In this document: piece after piece, positions 1 through 7,628 of the stretch
Layout of the letters: every line of letters starts with the position of its first letter
Position numbering within the stretch: the first letter of the stretch is position 1
From: a virus
Strand: one strand, 5' to 3'
DNA length: 22,972 nucleotides
Virus record (IMG/VR): IMGVR_UViG_3300039191_000476
Span: 1 to 22,972 of that record
Notes under the pieces: generated by a model
Seen by the model: the letters and a program-made list of their open reading frames with translations, nothing else
What the model was told of the DNA's origin: nothing
The model's database searches: none
Made by a program: the position numbers and the translations under genes

Positions 1-271
1 CGGCCTGAAACTTCCGCCACTCAGCCCTGGCCAGGGGCGTGTAAATCACTGAGTCACCGCAAACCATCACGCACTCGCCCACGTCCTCGCTCAACGACGC
101 CCAGGGCGTCCAGGACGCCCAGGACCACTCGCCCGTCCACCGCTCGCGCACCGTCTTGGCTGCGAGGACGTAGTCCGCCTCGTGGTCGAAGAGGACCACG
201 CCTTCGAGCGCGTCCCAGAGGCGGAGCTGATCCTCGGCGTGTACCGCGCTTCTAAGCTCGCCAAAGTTCAT
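1..271 (-). CDS. Unknown minus-strand protein, C-terminus beyond window edge
   Basis: Reading the minus strand from the ATG at 271-269 gives at least 90 codons with no stop, running off the left edge, so the C-terminus is missing. The protein starts MNFGELRSAVHAEDQLRLWD and is rich in Trp and acidic residues. I recognise no family. The ATG overlaps the TGA of the upstream minus-strand gene as ATGA, the usual sign of translational coupling, which supports both reading frames. The pair runs opposite to every other gene in the window and lies just before the protease/scaffold gene, where portal or head genes are usually found. It may be an accessory (moron-like) gene; function unknown. Confidence 0.6.
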   Translation of the reverse strand, partial: MNFGELRSAVHAEDQLRLWDALEGVVLFDHEADYVLAAKTVRERWTGEWSWASWTPWASLSEDVGECVMVCGDSVIYTPLARAEWRKFQA

Positions 272-471
272 CCCGTGACCTCCCAGACCGTGGCCCACTC
301 GGCGTCGGGCTCGACGACGATTGGGCGTAGATTCAACTGTACTTCGGTCCCCTTCGCGCTGGTACGGTAGCGGGGGCCGAGCACCTCGTTCGCCTTCGAG
401 GCGACCTCGGCCACCCCGTAACCCGGGGTGTTCGGAGTACGGTCCGCCCCGGCGAAGGTCCTCTTCTGCAT
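268..471 (-). CDS. Small unknown protein, first gene of minus-strand pair
   Basis: This is a 67-residue protein starting at the ATG at 471-469 on the minus strand. A clear Shine-Dalgarno AGGAG lies 7 nt upstream (minus-strand sequence gcaAGGAGcagagcg before the ATG), which decides the start. The stop TGA overlaps the ATG of the next minus-strand gene (ATGA), so the two are probably made from one message. The protein is small, soluble and mildly basic at the N-terminus, with an alternating hydrophobic pattern near the C-terminus (VQLNLRPIVVEPDAEW) that could be beta structure. I see no signal peptide or known motif. It may be an inserted accessory gene or a small neck/head factor; no function can be assigned. 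Confidence 0.6.
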   Translation of the reverse strand: MQKRTFAGADRTPNTPGYGVAEVASKANEVLGPRYRTSAKGTEVQLNLRPIVVEPDAEWATVWEVTG

Positions 472-489
472 CGCTCTGCTCCTTGCTCG

Positions 490-510
490 CGTCGACCACC
501 GTGGTCGACG
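490..510. promoter_or_regulatory. Perfect 10-bp-arm palindrome in divergent intergenic region
   Basis: CGTCGACCAC and its exact reverse complement GTGGTCGACG are separated by a single C. It lies in the 75-nt gap between the divergent minus-strand pair and the protease/scaffold gene. A near-continuous palindrome with a 1-nt centre is a poor RNA hairpin, because the loop is too tight, but a good binding site for a dimeric protein. It could be an operator for one or both directions. No convincing -35/-10 pair was found beside it: TTGACC on the minus strand at 546-541 has no good -10. Confidence 0.4.
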
Positions 511-546
511 AGTACGACTCTAATCCCCCGACCGATAGGAGGTCAA

Positions 547-1653
547 GTGCTTACTTACCGACTCGACCAAAACGACCGGCGCCTCGTGCTCCGGTCGATG
601 ACCATCGACCCCGACACCGGGTTCGCGCGGATCACCGGCGTCGTCGCCGCCCCCGGGGAGCTCGAGTACCCCGAGATCGGGATGACCGAGACCGTCGGCG
701 TGCGCGCGCTCAGCGACCCCGCCGCCAACGACACCCTCCGAGGAGCCCCGGTCGTTCGCCTGCACCCGGGCGAGAACGACGGCCGAGTAGACGTCTCAAA
801 CGTGTCCTGGCTGCGCGTTGGGACCGTTTTGGACGTTCGCTGGGTCCCAGAAGCAGAGGAACTACTGTTCGAGGCGCAACTAGAAGACCCCGCGACCATC
901 GCCGAGGTCCAGCTCGCGAAGGCGACGGGCGCCGCGCCCGACACGCTCGCAGACTGCTCCCCCGGCTACGACGTCATCGAGAAGTCCGGCGACGAGCAAG
1001 TGCGTCGGAAATACAACCACCTCGCCCTTGTCCCGTACGGACGGGGCGAGCGAGCGAGGATACACCTCGACGCCCAACCCACCGACCCGCCCAAGGAGGC
1101 AGACGTGACCCCCGAAGAGATGAAAGCCATGCTCGCCGAGCAGCGCGAAGACATGCAGAAGATGATCACCGACGCCTTCGAGGCGAAGGCGCAGGCCGAC
1201 GCCGCCGAGAAGCAGGCCGCGATCGACGCCGAGGGTATGCCCCTCGAGCTCACCGAGATCGAGAAGGCCGATGAGGCCAAGCGCATGGACGCTCTCGTCA
1301 CGAAGCGCGCCGAGCAGCGTCGCATCGTCGCCGCCGTGGCCTCTAAGGCCGGCGTCGAGTGGAAGACGGACGCGAACGTCTTCGCGAACATGCGCAACGT
1401 CCTTGAGAAGAAGGCGCCCAAGTCCTACCGGGCCGACGCGTCCGACGAGATGGTCGCCGGCATGTTCCACCTCTACTCGGAGACGCTCGCCGAGACCGCG
1501 ACGAAGCCGGCCAAGTCCTCGCTGAACTTCGACGGGTTCGGCGTCTTCGACCTCCCGGTCGAGCCGAAGGGCGAGCCCACGAATCGAAACGACTCCGCCG
1601 ATCCGATCGGCGACACCCTGAACAGCCTACGCGACGCGCGCTCGAAGCGCTGA
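547..1653 (+). CDS. Prohead protease fused to scaffold (DUF2213-like)
   Basis: A 368-residue protein. The GTG start at 547 is chosen because AGGAGG ends 4 nt upstream; the next ATG, at 598, has no such site. Residues about 15-175 match the DUF2213 family, HK97-type prohead proteases: the histidine in RLHP (H73), the serine in ADCSPGYD (S138) and the closing motif YNHLALVPYGRGERARI (156-172, H158) are in the expected order. Residues about 185-240 are Lys/Glu/Ala/Met-rich and should form a coiled coil, the built-in scaffold, and the remainder is a linker plus C-terminal helices. By family knowledge it nucleates capsid assembly and is then cleaved. It is followed 25 nt later by the cement gene. 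Catalytic residues are inferred from family position, not proven. Confidence 0.8.
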   Translation: MLTYRLDQNDRRLVLRSMTIDPDTGFARITGVVAAPGELEYPEIGMTETVGVRALSDPAANDTLRGAPVVRLHPGENDGRVDVSNVSWLRVGTVLDVRWVPEAEELLFEAQLEDPATIAEVQLAKATGAAPDTLADCSPGYDVIEKSGDEQVRRKYNHLALVPYGRGERARIHLDAQPTDPPKEADVTPEEMKAMLAEQREDMQKMITDAFEAKAQADAAEKQAAIDAEGMPLELTEIEKADEAKRMDALVTKRAEQRRIVAAVASKAGVEWKTDANVFANMRNVLEKKAPKSYRADASDEMVAGMFHLYSETLAETATKPAKSSLNFDGFGVFDLPVEPKGEPTNRNDSADPIGDTLNSLRDARSKR

Positions 1654-1678
1654 ACCACCTCTTCTAAGGAGAAATAAT

Positions 1679-2467
1679 ATGGGAATCATCTCGCAGATCA
1701 AGGTCGACGACGTCCGAGACATCGGCGTCCCCGGCCAGCTCGCCGACGGCGGCGGCCACGGAACCACCGACGAGGACAACGTCCCGAACGCGCTCGGCGC
1801 GGTCGCCGGCGTCCACGTCTTCACGGTCCAGACGACCACGGGCGACGACGACCTCGCGCTCTCGGAGGCTCGCACCGGCGAGTCCATCCTCGTCGTCTCG
1901 GTCACCAACGCCGCGACCAGCGGTCCGCTCGTCGCAGCCGCGATCAACGACAACCCGGTCCTCCGAGGGCTCGGCGAGGCCGTCGCCGTCGGAGCCGTGG
2001 TCACGTACACGCTCTCGAACGCGAACATCGAGCTCGCGTTCACGGGGAATGCGGACCTCGTCGTCACGGAGCCCACGGCCGAGGCCGAGGCCAGCCGCTA
2101 CCCGTTCGGCGTCCCCGTCTACCTCGACGGCGGGAACGCGACCGAGGCCTACCCGGACAACTCGCTCGACGGCGACCTGTACGGCTTCTCGATTCGCGCC
2201 CTGAACCAGGAGGCGGCCAGCCCGTTCTCCTCGGACGTCTCGACGGCGGGCCGCACGGACGTCCGCGTCCTGCGCAGCGGTCGCATGTACGTCGCCGGCG
2301 GCTCGGACGCGGTCAAGGGTGGCATCCTCTACGTCGGCACCTCGACGGCGAATGCTACGGTCGCCGGCCAGTGCTACACGACCAACGCGACCGAGCGCGA
2401 GGCCCTCTCGAAGAGCCTCGGGTCGTGGTACGGGCCGAACACCATCGAACTCAAGCTCGGCCTCTGA
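1679..2467 (+). CDS. Capsid cement/decoration protein (Gp24-like) with inserted domain
   Basis: A 262-residue protein with AAGGAG 7 nt before the ATG. The N-terminus (DIGVPGQLADGG, 14-25) and the C-terminal half (about 135-262) read like the phage structural cement family: YPFGVPVYLDGG, LYGFSIRALNQE, then VRVLRSGRMYVAGGSDAVKGGILYV in separate pieces, ending in a beta strand IELKL. Between them, residues about 35-130 form an extra Thr/Val/Ala-rich, beta-predicted block not normally present. Cement proteins bind the outside of HK97-fold capsids and stabilise them. Its place between protease/scaffold and major capsid gene agrees with this. The alternative is a DUF2190-type head protein. The role is inferred from position and pattern. 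Confidence 0.6.
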   Translation: MGIISQIKVDDVRDIGVPGQLADGGGHGTTDEDNVPNALGAVAGVHVFTVQTTTGDDDLALSEARTGESILVVSVTNAATSGPLVAAAINDNPVLRGLGEAVAVGAVVTYTLSNANIELAFTGNADLVVTEPTAEAEASRYPFGVPVYLDGGNATEAYPDNSLDGDLYGFSIRALNQEAASPFSSDVSTAGRTDVRVLRSGRMYVAGGSDAVKGGILYVGTSTANATVAGQCYTTNATEREALSKSLGSWYGPNTIELKLGL

Positions 2468-2495
2468 GCCACCCACCAAAAAGGAGATACAGGAA

Positions 2496-3587
2496 ATGAC
2501 CATCGGACTGACCAACTGGGACGACTTCCAGTCACGATTCGACGGCGCGCAGGCTTTCCTGCGCGTCGACGCGCGTGGCAACGAGTCGGCCTCCGACCGC
2601 TACCGAATTCTGACCAACGCGAAGGCGTTCTCGAAGATGTACGCGAACGCGAAGGCCACGGGCATGGGCGACTCGCGCCTCGATGCCATGGGCGACGGCG
2701 CCGGGCTGCACCTCGCGCGCCAGCTCGAGCACATCTACGCCGAGGTACTCAAGGACAAGTACTCGTCGAACGACGGGCTCGACCTCTTCGTGACCGATCG
2801 CAGCGTGCCCCCGGGCGCGCGCAATCACACGCAGCGTAGGATCAAGCACAACGGCGAGGCCCGCTTCTACGAGGGCAACGCCTCGAGGGCGCCGACCGTG
2901 TCCGTCGAGCAGCGCGAGGAGACGTTCAACGTCGCCCCCGTCGTGACCTCGATCAGGATCAACTTCTTCGACCAGCTCGCCGCCGACTTCTCGGGCTTCG
3001 CTCTCAGGAGCGAGCTCGAAGACGCCGCGCGCGATGTCATGGACCGGTTCATCGACGACAAGATCTGGAACGGTGCGCCCTCGCGCAACCTCCCGGGCGT
3101 CCTGAACTACCCGTGGGTCGCGAAGGCGACCTCGCCGGTCACGATCGGGACCTCGACCCCCGAGGCCATCCTCGCCGACCTACACGCGAAGGCGAACAGG
3201 GCCGCGACGAGGTCGAAGGGTGTCTTCTCCCCGAACCGGATGCTCGCGAGCATCCGGGTCCAGAACTACCTCGCGACCACGAAGCGCTCGGCGACCACGG
3301 AGGACACGATCCTCTCGGCGTTCCTCCGCGACAACCCGTACATCGACGAGGTCATCCCGGTCCACGCGCTCCGCGAGGCCGGCCCCAACGGGACCGACGT
3401 CATGATCTTCGACCGGAAGGTCAAGGACGCGTTCGCGCGGGTCATGCCCCGGGACTTCACGATGCTCCCGGCCATCGACCATGGCTTCGACCTCGAGATC
3501 CCCTGCTACGCGATCTACGGTGGCATGGTCTCCCGCGAGCCCATGCACAACCTGATCACGTACGTGGCCACCTCCGGGCTGGGCTGA
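2496..3587 (+). CDS. Major capsid protein (DUF2184-like, HK97 fold)
   Basis: A 363-residue protein. The reading frame is open further upstream, but the start is placed at the ATG at 2496 because AAGGAG lies 9 nt before it and the longer frame would overlap the cement gene by about 150 nt. The sequence resembles DUF2184, the major capsid family that pairs with DUF2213 proteases: a long helical N-terminus, a basic Arg/His stretch (PPGARNHTQRRIKHNGEARF), a spine-helix-like region (ALRSELEDAARDVMDRFIDD) and the family signature W/N-GAP..NLPGVLNYPWV, where a bound-domain loop leads into the A domain. It should form the head shell. A hairpin starts 8 nt after the stop codon. Confidence 0.8.
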   Translation: MTIGLTNWDDFQSRFDGAQAFLRVDARGNESASDRYRILTNAKAFSKMYANAKATGMGDSRLDAMGDGAGLHLARQLEHIYAEVLKDKYSSNDGLDLFVTDRSVPPGARNHTQRRIKHNGEARFYEGNASRAPTVSVEQREETFNVAPVVTSIRINFFDQLAADFSGFALRSELEDAARDVMDRFIDDKIWNGAPSRNLPGVLNYPWVAKATSPVTIGTSTPEAILADLHAKANRAATRSKGVFSPNRMLASIRVQNYLATTKRSATTEDTILSAFLRDNPYIDEVIPVHALREAGPNGTDVMIFDRKVKDAFARVMPRDFTMLPAIDHGFDLEIPCYAIYGGMVSREPMHNLITYVATSGLG

Positions 3588-3594
3588 TCAGGTG

Positions 3595-3627
3595 ACCCGG
3601 GCTGTCCTATATTAGGATGGCCCGGGT
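3595..3627 (+). terminator. 15-bp hairpin after major capsid gene
   Basis: The arms ACCCGGGCTGTCCTA and TAGGATGGCCCGGGT pair over 15 bp (two adjacent G-U wobbles) around a TAT loop, starting 8 nt after the capsid stop codon. No T-run follows, so it may be a weak or factor-assisted terminator, an mRNA-stabilising 3' structure, or a processing site that raises capsid expression over downstream genes. Confidence 0.55.
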
Positions 3628-3675
3628 CTCGTCCGTTCTACTACTACTCGAATCCATGCCCAAGGGAGGGCCACT

Positions 3676-4074
3676 ATGTCCAATATCAAGCCGATCATCC
3701 TGGTCAACGAGACCAACTCGCCGCTCGACTTCGCCGTGACCCAGCTCAAGGCGCAGTACCGTTCCATCGTCGTCCCCGACGAGTCGGGCGTCCTGGTCAA
3801 GGCCGAGGAGGCGTACGAGGTTCGTATGCCCGATTCGGGCGGCACCGTCGAGATCCCGCCCTCCCTGGACATCGGCGAGCGAGGAGCGAAGCCCGGGTAC
3901 GCCGTCCTTAAGGCTGGCACCTACGCCCGCCTGACCTCCGAGGCCAACGGCTACCCCGACTTCGAGTCCACCTGGGCCAACGCCCGAGATGGCTTCGTGA
4001 GCGTGCTCAAGGACGCGGAAGCGGAGCGCTTCGTCGCCGCGTGGGACATCGACGTGAAAGCGGAGGCCCAGTAA
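3676..4074 (+). CDS. Unknown protein between capsid and connector genes
   Basis: A 132-residue protein, with GGGAGG upstream of the ATG at suitable spacing. The sequence begins MSNIKPIILVNETNSPLDFA and has a short Ala/Glu-rich helical C-terminus (KDAEAERFVAAWDIDVKAEA). It is acidic, has no transmembrane segment or signal peptide, and I do not recognise a family. Its place after the major capsid gene and 2 nt before the connector gene suggests a head accessory, adaptor or decoration role. The roughly 90-nt gap before it holds the hairpin at 3595-3627. Confidence 0.7.
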   Translation: MSNIKPIILVNETNSPLDFAVTQLKAQYRSIVVPDESGVLVKAEEAYEVRMPDSGGTVEIPPSLDIGERGAKPGYAVLKAGTYARLTSEANGYPDFESTWANARDGFVSVLKDAEAERFVAAWDIDVKAEAQ

Positions 4075-4075
4075 C

Positions 4076-4480
4076 ATGCCCTCGCTCACCGGCCTCGACC
4101 TGCTCAACGTGATCTTCGTCACAGACGCGGTCATCTCGGACGCGACGAAGGAGCTATACATCGAGCTCGCGGCCGAGGAGCTCGGGGATCCCTGCCCGTG
4201 GGGGGCGAGCTACGCGCAGGCGGTCGTCTACCTCGCGGCTCACAACCTGATTCTGGACCAGGTCCGGGGTGCCGATGGTGCCCCGGGTCCGATCACCGGT
4301 GAGCGCGCCGGCGAGGTGTCCCGGCAGTACGGCTGGAACTCGAACGGCGCGCGCGAGGACGGTCTCAACGAGACCAGCCCCGGGCGCCGCTTCCTGGCCC
4401 TACGCGCGAAGCTCCCTTCGACGAAGTTCTCGTCGACTTCGCGCATGTACCAGGCCAACCGTAAGCAAGGGTGCGACTAG
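4076..4480 (+). CDS. Head-tail connector/adaptor (DUF4054-like)
   Basis: A 134-residue protein beginning 2 nt after the upstream stop. It matches the pattern of DUF4054, the small adaptor next to DUF2184 capsid genes: an N-terminal helix pair, AVVYLAAHNLIL (49-60), a Gly-rich loop, ITGERAGEVSRQYGW (73-87) in place of the usual GxIxSxSxG turn, and SPGRRFLALR (101-110) near the C-terminus. Members are thought to form the ring joining portal to neck. It lies in a run of connector genes with spacings of 1-3 nt, probably one translational unit. The assignment is by pattern and position. Confidence 0.7.
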   Translation: MPSLTGLDLLNVIFVTDAVISDATKELYIELAAEELGDPCPWGASYAQAVVYLAAHNLILDQVRGADGAPGPITGERAGEVSRQYGWNSNGAREDGLNETSPGRRFLALRAKLPSTKFSSTSRMYQANRKQGCD

Positions 4481-4481
4481 C

Positions 4482-4964
4482 ATGGGCGGACGCGTCGTAG
4501 ACAAGGATCGGGGGTTCAAGCGACTCAAGAAGCAGATCCTCGGTACGCGCAGCGGCGCAGGCCAGGCGTTCGCCGGGCTCGAGGTGGGCGTCTTCGGAGA
4601 TATCGACCCGGAGGCGCCCAGTCGTATGCTCATAAACGAGTTCGGCGTCCGCCCCCACGTCCCCGCCCGACCCGCGCTCGCGACGACCTTCGACTCACAG
4701 CGCGGTCCCATCTACCTCGCCTTCGCGAAGGCGTACGGGCGGGCGCTGCTTCGGAGGGGCTCGGCGCGCGACGCTGGGCTCGAGGCCGCCGGGCAGTTCC
4801 TCGCCTCTCGCCTCCGAAAGAACATCGTCGACTGGTCTTCCCCCGCCAACCGCCCCCGTACGGTCCGCCGTAAGGGGTTCAACGACCCGCTCGTCGAGAC
4901 CGGTACGATGGCCGCCTCGGTCGGGTACAGGGTGACGGGTGGGCCTATACGCAGAGACTTCTAA
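4482..4964 (+). CDS. Neck/tail completion protein (HK97 gp10-like)
   Basis: A 160-residue protein. The frame is open upstream into the connector gene, but the ATG at 4482, directly after that gene's TAG stop, is the sensible start. Two hallmarks of the gp10/virion-morphogenesis group are present: INEFGVRPHVPARPAL (51-66; usual form EFG..IPARPFL) and DPLVETGTMAASVGYRV (135-151; usual form PLVDTG.L..SI). Between them lies a basic helix with many Arg/Lys. These proteins act at the head-tail interface. The family role is known; the exact position in this virion is inferred. Confidence 0.75.
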   Translation: MGGRVVDKDRGFKRLKKQILGTRSGAGQAFAGLEVGVFGDIDPEAPSRMLINEFGVRPHVPARPALATTFDSQRGPIYLAFAKAYGRALLRRGSARDAGLEAAGQFLASRLRKNIVDWSSPANRPRTVRRKGFNDPLVETGTMAASVGYRVTGGPIRRDF

Positions 4965-4966
4965 GC

Positions 4967-5311
4967 ATGGCCTTCGTCGGAAACCAGAAAATCTCGGTCA
5001 TCGAGCGCTCCGCCCCGGCCCGGGGCTCCGACGGACGCATGACCGCGCCCACGGAGACGCTCTTCGAGCTCGTCGACGCGACGGTCAACCCCGTCCCGGG
5101 CGACGAGCTCAGCGCGCTCCCCGAGGGCGAGCGCAACACGAAGCAGCTTCGTGTGATCACGCAGTACGAGCTCACCGAGGGCGACGAGGACGCAGGCACC
5201 TACGCCTCGATCGTCGTCTACGAGGGGGAACGTTACGAGGTCCGATCGGTCTCGAAGTACCGCCGGGTCATCCCACACAACGCGGCGCGCGTCGCCCGCA
5301 TCAAGCCCTAG
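4967..5311 (+). CDS. Probable head closure protein
   Basis: A 114-residue protein starting 2 nt after the previous stop. It begins with a polar turn region, then has alternating beta strands ending in ASIVVYEGERYEVRSVSKYR (83-102) and ARVARIKP, the arrangement seen in small beta-barrel head-closure or stopper proteins (SPP1 gp16-like, and the VxYxGxxYxVxxVxxW motif common in this class). Genomic position between the gp10-like gene and the tail genes agrees. The evidence is fold-level pattern only, so an alternative neck role is possible. Confidence 0.55.
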   Translation: MAFVGNQKISVIERSAPARGSDGRMTAPTETLFELVDATVNPVPGDELSALPEGERNTKQLRVITQYELTEGDEDAGTYASIVVYEGERYEVRSVSKYRRVIPHNAARVARIKP

Positions 5312-5320
5312 GAGACACAC

Positions 5321-5626
5321 ATGGCCCTCGGAGCCCTTATATACGCCGCCAACGACATCTCGTTCGCCGGCAACGAAGCTCTCCTCCCCGCCCTACCTCC
5401 GGGCGTGGACGGGGAGGCTAGACTCGCGATCATAGTGACCGAGCTCGACGCCGCCGCTGAGCTCGTCCCTGAGTCCGGGGACACAGCTGGTCTGGTCATC
5501 CCGATCGTCGAAGCCGGGGCTGCACCCTACGAGGCTGGGATCTGGCGACGGGTCAGCCTGCCCACTGTCCTCTACTCGACCTCCGCCTCGGCTGCGTCGG
5601 TACGTTGCTACGTCTGGGTCACCTGA
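5321..5626 (+). CDS. Small unknown structural-cluster protein
   Basis: A 101-residue protein with AGGAG 7 nt before the ATG, beginning 9 nt after the head-closure stop. It is Ala/Leu/Pro-rich in the first half and has Val/Ser beta-like strands at the end (VRCYVWVT). No signal peptide, membrane span or known motif is visible. The end (SASAASVRCYVWV) resembles small phage beta proteins that sit on virions, as does the 118-residue protein at 20864-21220, but I would not name it. Possibly a partner or head-binding adaptor for the LamG-like protein downstream. Confidence 0.65.
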   Translation: MALGALIYAANDISFAGNEALLPALPPGVDGEARLAIIVTELDAAAELVPESGDTAGLVIPIVEAGAAPYEAGIWRRVSLPTVLYSTSASAASVRCYVWVT

Positions 5627-5667
5627 CCCGTTGCCCTGCCCCACGCCCTACACGTAGGTGACCTTAT

Positions 5668-7125
5668 ATGCCAGGCTCGACTCACATGCGCAGCACCTGG
5701 GTGCTCCGCATCCCAGGCTACGGGCCTACAGTGCCCGGCCCCACGCTCTTCGACCCGACCTCTATCGAGAGCATAGCCCATCGCTGGCGCGCGTCCAAGG
5801 GGACGTTTACGGGGCTGGACGGTACGGGGGCGGCTTCCAGCGGGGACCCGGTCGGCACGTGGACGGACGAGATCGGGGCGGTTGATCTGGTCGCACCGTC
5901 GACGAGCGCCCGCCCGGCGCTCATTACCATAGGGCGTACTCCGGTTGTCGATTTCGATGGGACAGATGATGCGCTGGCGACGGTCGTGGATGGAATAGGT
6001 ATATCGCTCGAGAGCACGATTTGGCTCGTGTGTACGTATCCCACGACAGAAAGGCGTATTTTTGATACCGTGGAGGGCGGCAACGTCGATCGTATGATGA
6101 TGAATCGACTTGATTCGAGCCATCAATTTTACATTTCGGGCAGAATCCTATCGTCTGTGTCGACGCATGATCCCGGCGACTGGATGGTACCAGCCCTGAG
6201 CGCAAACACGTCAACGGTGTTTGCGCATGTTGACGCCGTTCAAAAGGGGACCGGAAATGAGTCCGTAGGTTCAGGTGTTCGAGATCTGAGACTCGGATCA
6301 TCGAACACGGGCACGTCCTTCTACCCTGGTAAGATCGCCGAAGTGTTAGTATTCGATGATGATTTGAGCACTGAACAGTTGCGTGAACTCCAATCATACG
6401 CATTCACGGCCTACGGCGACGATCTCGGTGTCCTCGCGCCCCTGGACGTGGGTGATCCTCTCAACTTCTTCAGCCTCGTGGACTATCTCGACGCGCGCAC
6501 GCTCTCGGCGACCCTCTCAGAAGGCGACGCCGTGGCTACGTGGGCAACCGTTATAGAGGGAAGCTTAGGTGGCACACAGACCGTCGTTGCCGATCGTCCG
6601 ACGTATCGAGCCGCAGGTATCGGATCAGGCCCCTCTGTCGAGCTGGACGGGGTGAGTGACAACGTTCTTTGGATCCCAGCCCTGAGCGTCACGTCCCACA
6701 CCCTACAGTTCCTACTTGAGCTGGATTCCATCGCCGATGATCAAAGGATCGTCGACTGCTCGACGGGGCGGCTCATCGTCCGTGTGAGAGGGACCACGGG
6801 TGCCCTCGAGATCCTGTCGGGCGGGAGCGGTTACATCGATGCAGGTGTTACACTCTCCACCGCCACACCGTACCTCCTGACTCTGAGGTTCAGAGGAGCC
6901 GACGATCAGGTCGACGTGTGGGTCAATGGCACCTCGGCGGCGACGAATCTGACATACGATCCCGTAGACTTCCGAACATCTACGCGTCTCGGGTCCGGCG
7001 TGGGTGCTGACCGGGAGTGGCTGACTGGTCACATCGGTATGGCGGCCGCCTACGATAGAGCGCTCACGGATACCGAGATCGGTGACACATACACGTACGT
7101 CTCAAAAGCCTGGACCTTACCATGA
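5668..7125 (+). CDS. Two-domain LamG/concanavalin-like virion protein
   Basis: A 485-residue protein; AGGTGA lies 6 nt before the ATG. It consists of two copies of a LamG-like (concanavalin A-type beta-sandwich) unit. Copy 1 (about 60-250) has W64..DEIG, RPALI...PVVDFDGTDD (82-101) and ends GKIAEVLVFDDDLSTEQLRE (221-240). Copy 2 (about 288-480) has W292, RPTYR...PSVELDGVSDN and ends GHIGMAAAYDRALTDTEI (454-471). Such domains bind sugars or cell-surface polymers. Residues 1-55 may anchor it to the particle. It sits between neck and tail-terminator genes rather than with the fibres. About 5930-6420 is visibly poorer in GC than the flanks, which suggests later acquisition. Its stop overlaps the next start. 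Confidence 0.7.
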   Translation: MPGSTHMRSTWVLRIPGYGPTVPGPTLFDPTSIESIAHRWRASKGTFTGLDGTGAASSGDPVGTWTDEIGAVDLVAPSTSARPALITIGRTPVVDFDGTDDALATVVDGIGISLESTIWLVCTYPTTERRIFDTVEGGNVDRMMMNRLDSSHQFYISGRILSSVSTHDPGDWMVPALSANTSTVFAHVDAVQKGTGNESVGSGVRDLRLGSSNTGTSFYPGKIAEVLVFDDDLSTEQLRELQSYAFTAYGDDLGVLAPLDVGDPLNFFSLVDYLDARTLSATLSEGDAVATWATVIEGSLGGTQTVVADRPTYRAAGIGSGPSVELDGVSDNVLWIPALSVTSHTLQFLLELDSIADDQRIVDCSTGRLIVRVRGTTGALEILSGGSGYIDAGVTLSTATPYLLTLRFRGADDQVDVWVNGTSAATNLTYDPVDFRTSTRLGSGVGADREWLTGHIGMAAAYDRALTDTEIGDTYTYVSKAWTLP

Positions 7126-7502
7126 CCGAGTTCACCTACCGTATCCTCGCCGTCGTCCCCGACGGTCCCGCATACGATGCGGCTCGCGGCGCGATGGCCC
7201 AGGTCACGAGCGTCCCCGAGGACGCGACGGCGACGTGGCGCAAGGCGTCCGACGTCGAGGATTACACTGTCACGCATCGCGTGGCGGATATGCTCGCTCG
7301 AGCCTCCGACGTGCGCCTCCTCCCAGGACTCGCGACCCAGGTTGGCGGGTCGTTCCATGTCCTCGAGAGCGGACGAGGAACGGCTCAGATGACTACGGTC
7401 CAGACCCGCGCGGCGGCCCTAGTCACGGCCGGCGTGGTCCTGCTCCAGCCCGTCATCGGAGAGGACGGAGAGCCTACGGGCGCCTACGAGCCTTCGGAGT
7501 AA
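7122..7502 (+). CDS. Unknown protein coupled to LamG gene
   Basis: A 126-residue protein whose ATG overlaps the LamG-protein stop (ATGA), so it is probably translated with it. The sequence is soluble with a mixed alpha/beta pattern: MTEFTYRILAVVPDG, an Ala-rich helix (ADMLARASDVRLL) and a hydrophobic strand (ALVTAGVVLLQPVIGEDG) near the end. There is no recognised family. Coupling suggests a chaperone or anchoring partner for the LamG-like protein, as tail fibres often have, but this is inference from position. Confidence 0.65.
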   Translation: MTEFTYRILAVVPDGPAYDAARGAMAQVTSVPEDATATWRKASDVEDYTVTHRVADMLARASDVRLLPGLATQVGGSFHVLESGRGTAQMTTVQTRAAALVTAGVVLLQPVIGEDGEPTGAYEPSE

Positions 7503-7565
7503 CCGCCTAGACAAGCAGACCGTCGTCGTGTAACTTAGCGGGCGGACCCTACTAGGAGGTGTACT

Positions 7566-7583
7566 ATGGTTCAGATTTTCTGA
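7566..7583 (+). CDS. Possible 5-codon minigene MVQIF
   Basis: A full AGGAGG Shine-Dalgarno (7554-7559) stands 6 nt before ATG, followed by only four sense codons and TGA (MVQIF). It lies upstream of the island promoter and far from any other start codon. It could be a leader peptide, a translated minigene that stalls ribosomes, or the stump of a deleted gene. Confidence 0.3.
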   Translation: MVQIF

Positions 7584-7628
7584 CCTATTCTGCGGCATGA
7601 CCGCCGCGATCATCCGTACACTTCTCTC

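Noticed and set aside
321-1274. 317-codon Arg/Pro-rich frame
   Set aside because: It is a shadow of the protease/scaffold gene: low-complexity Arg/Pro composition from GC-rich codons in another frame.
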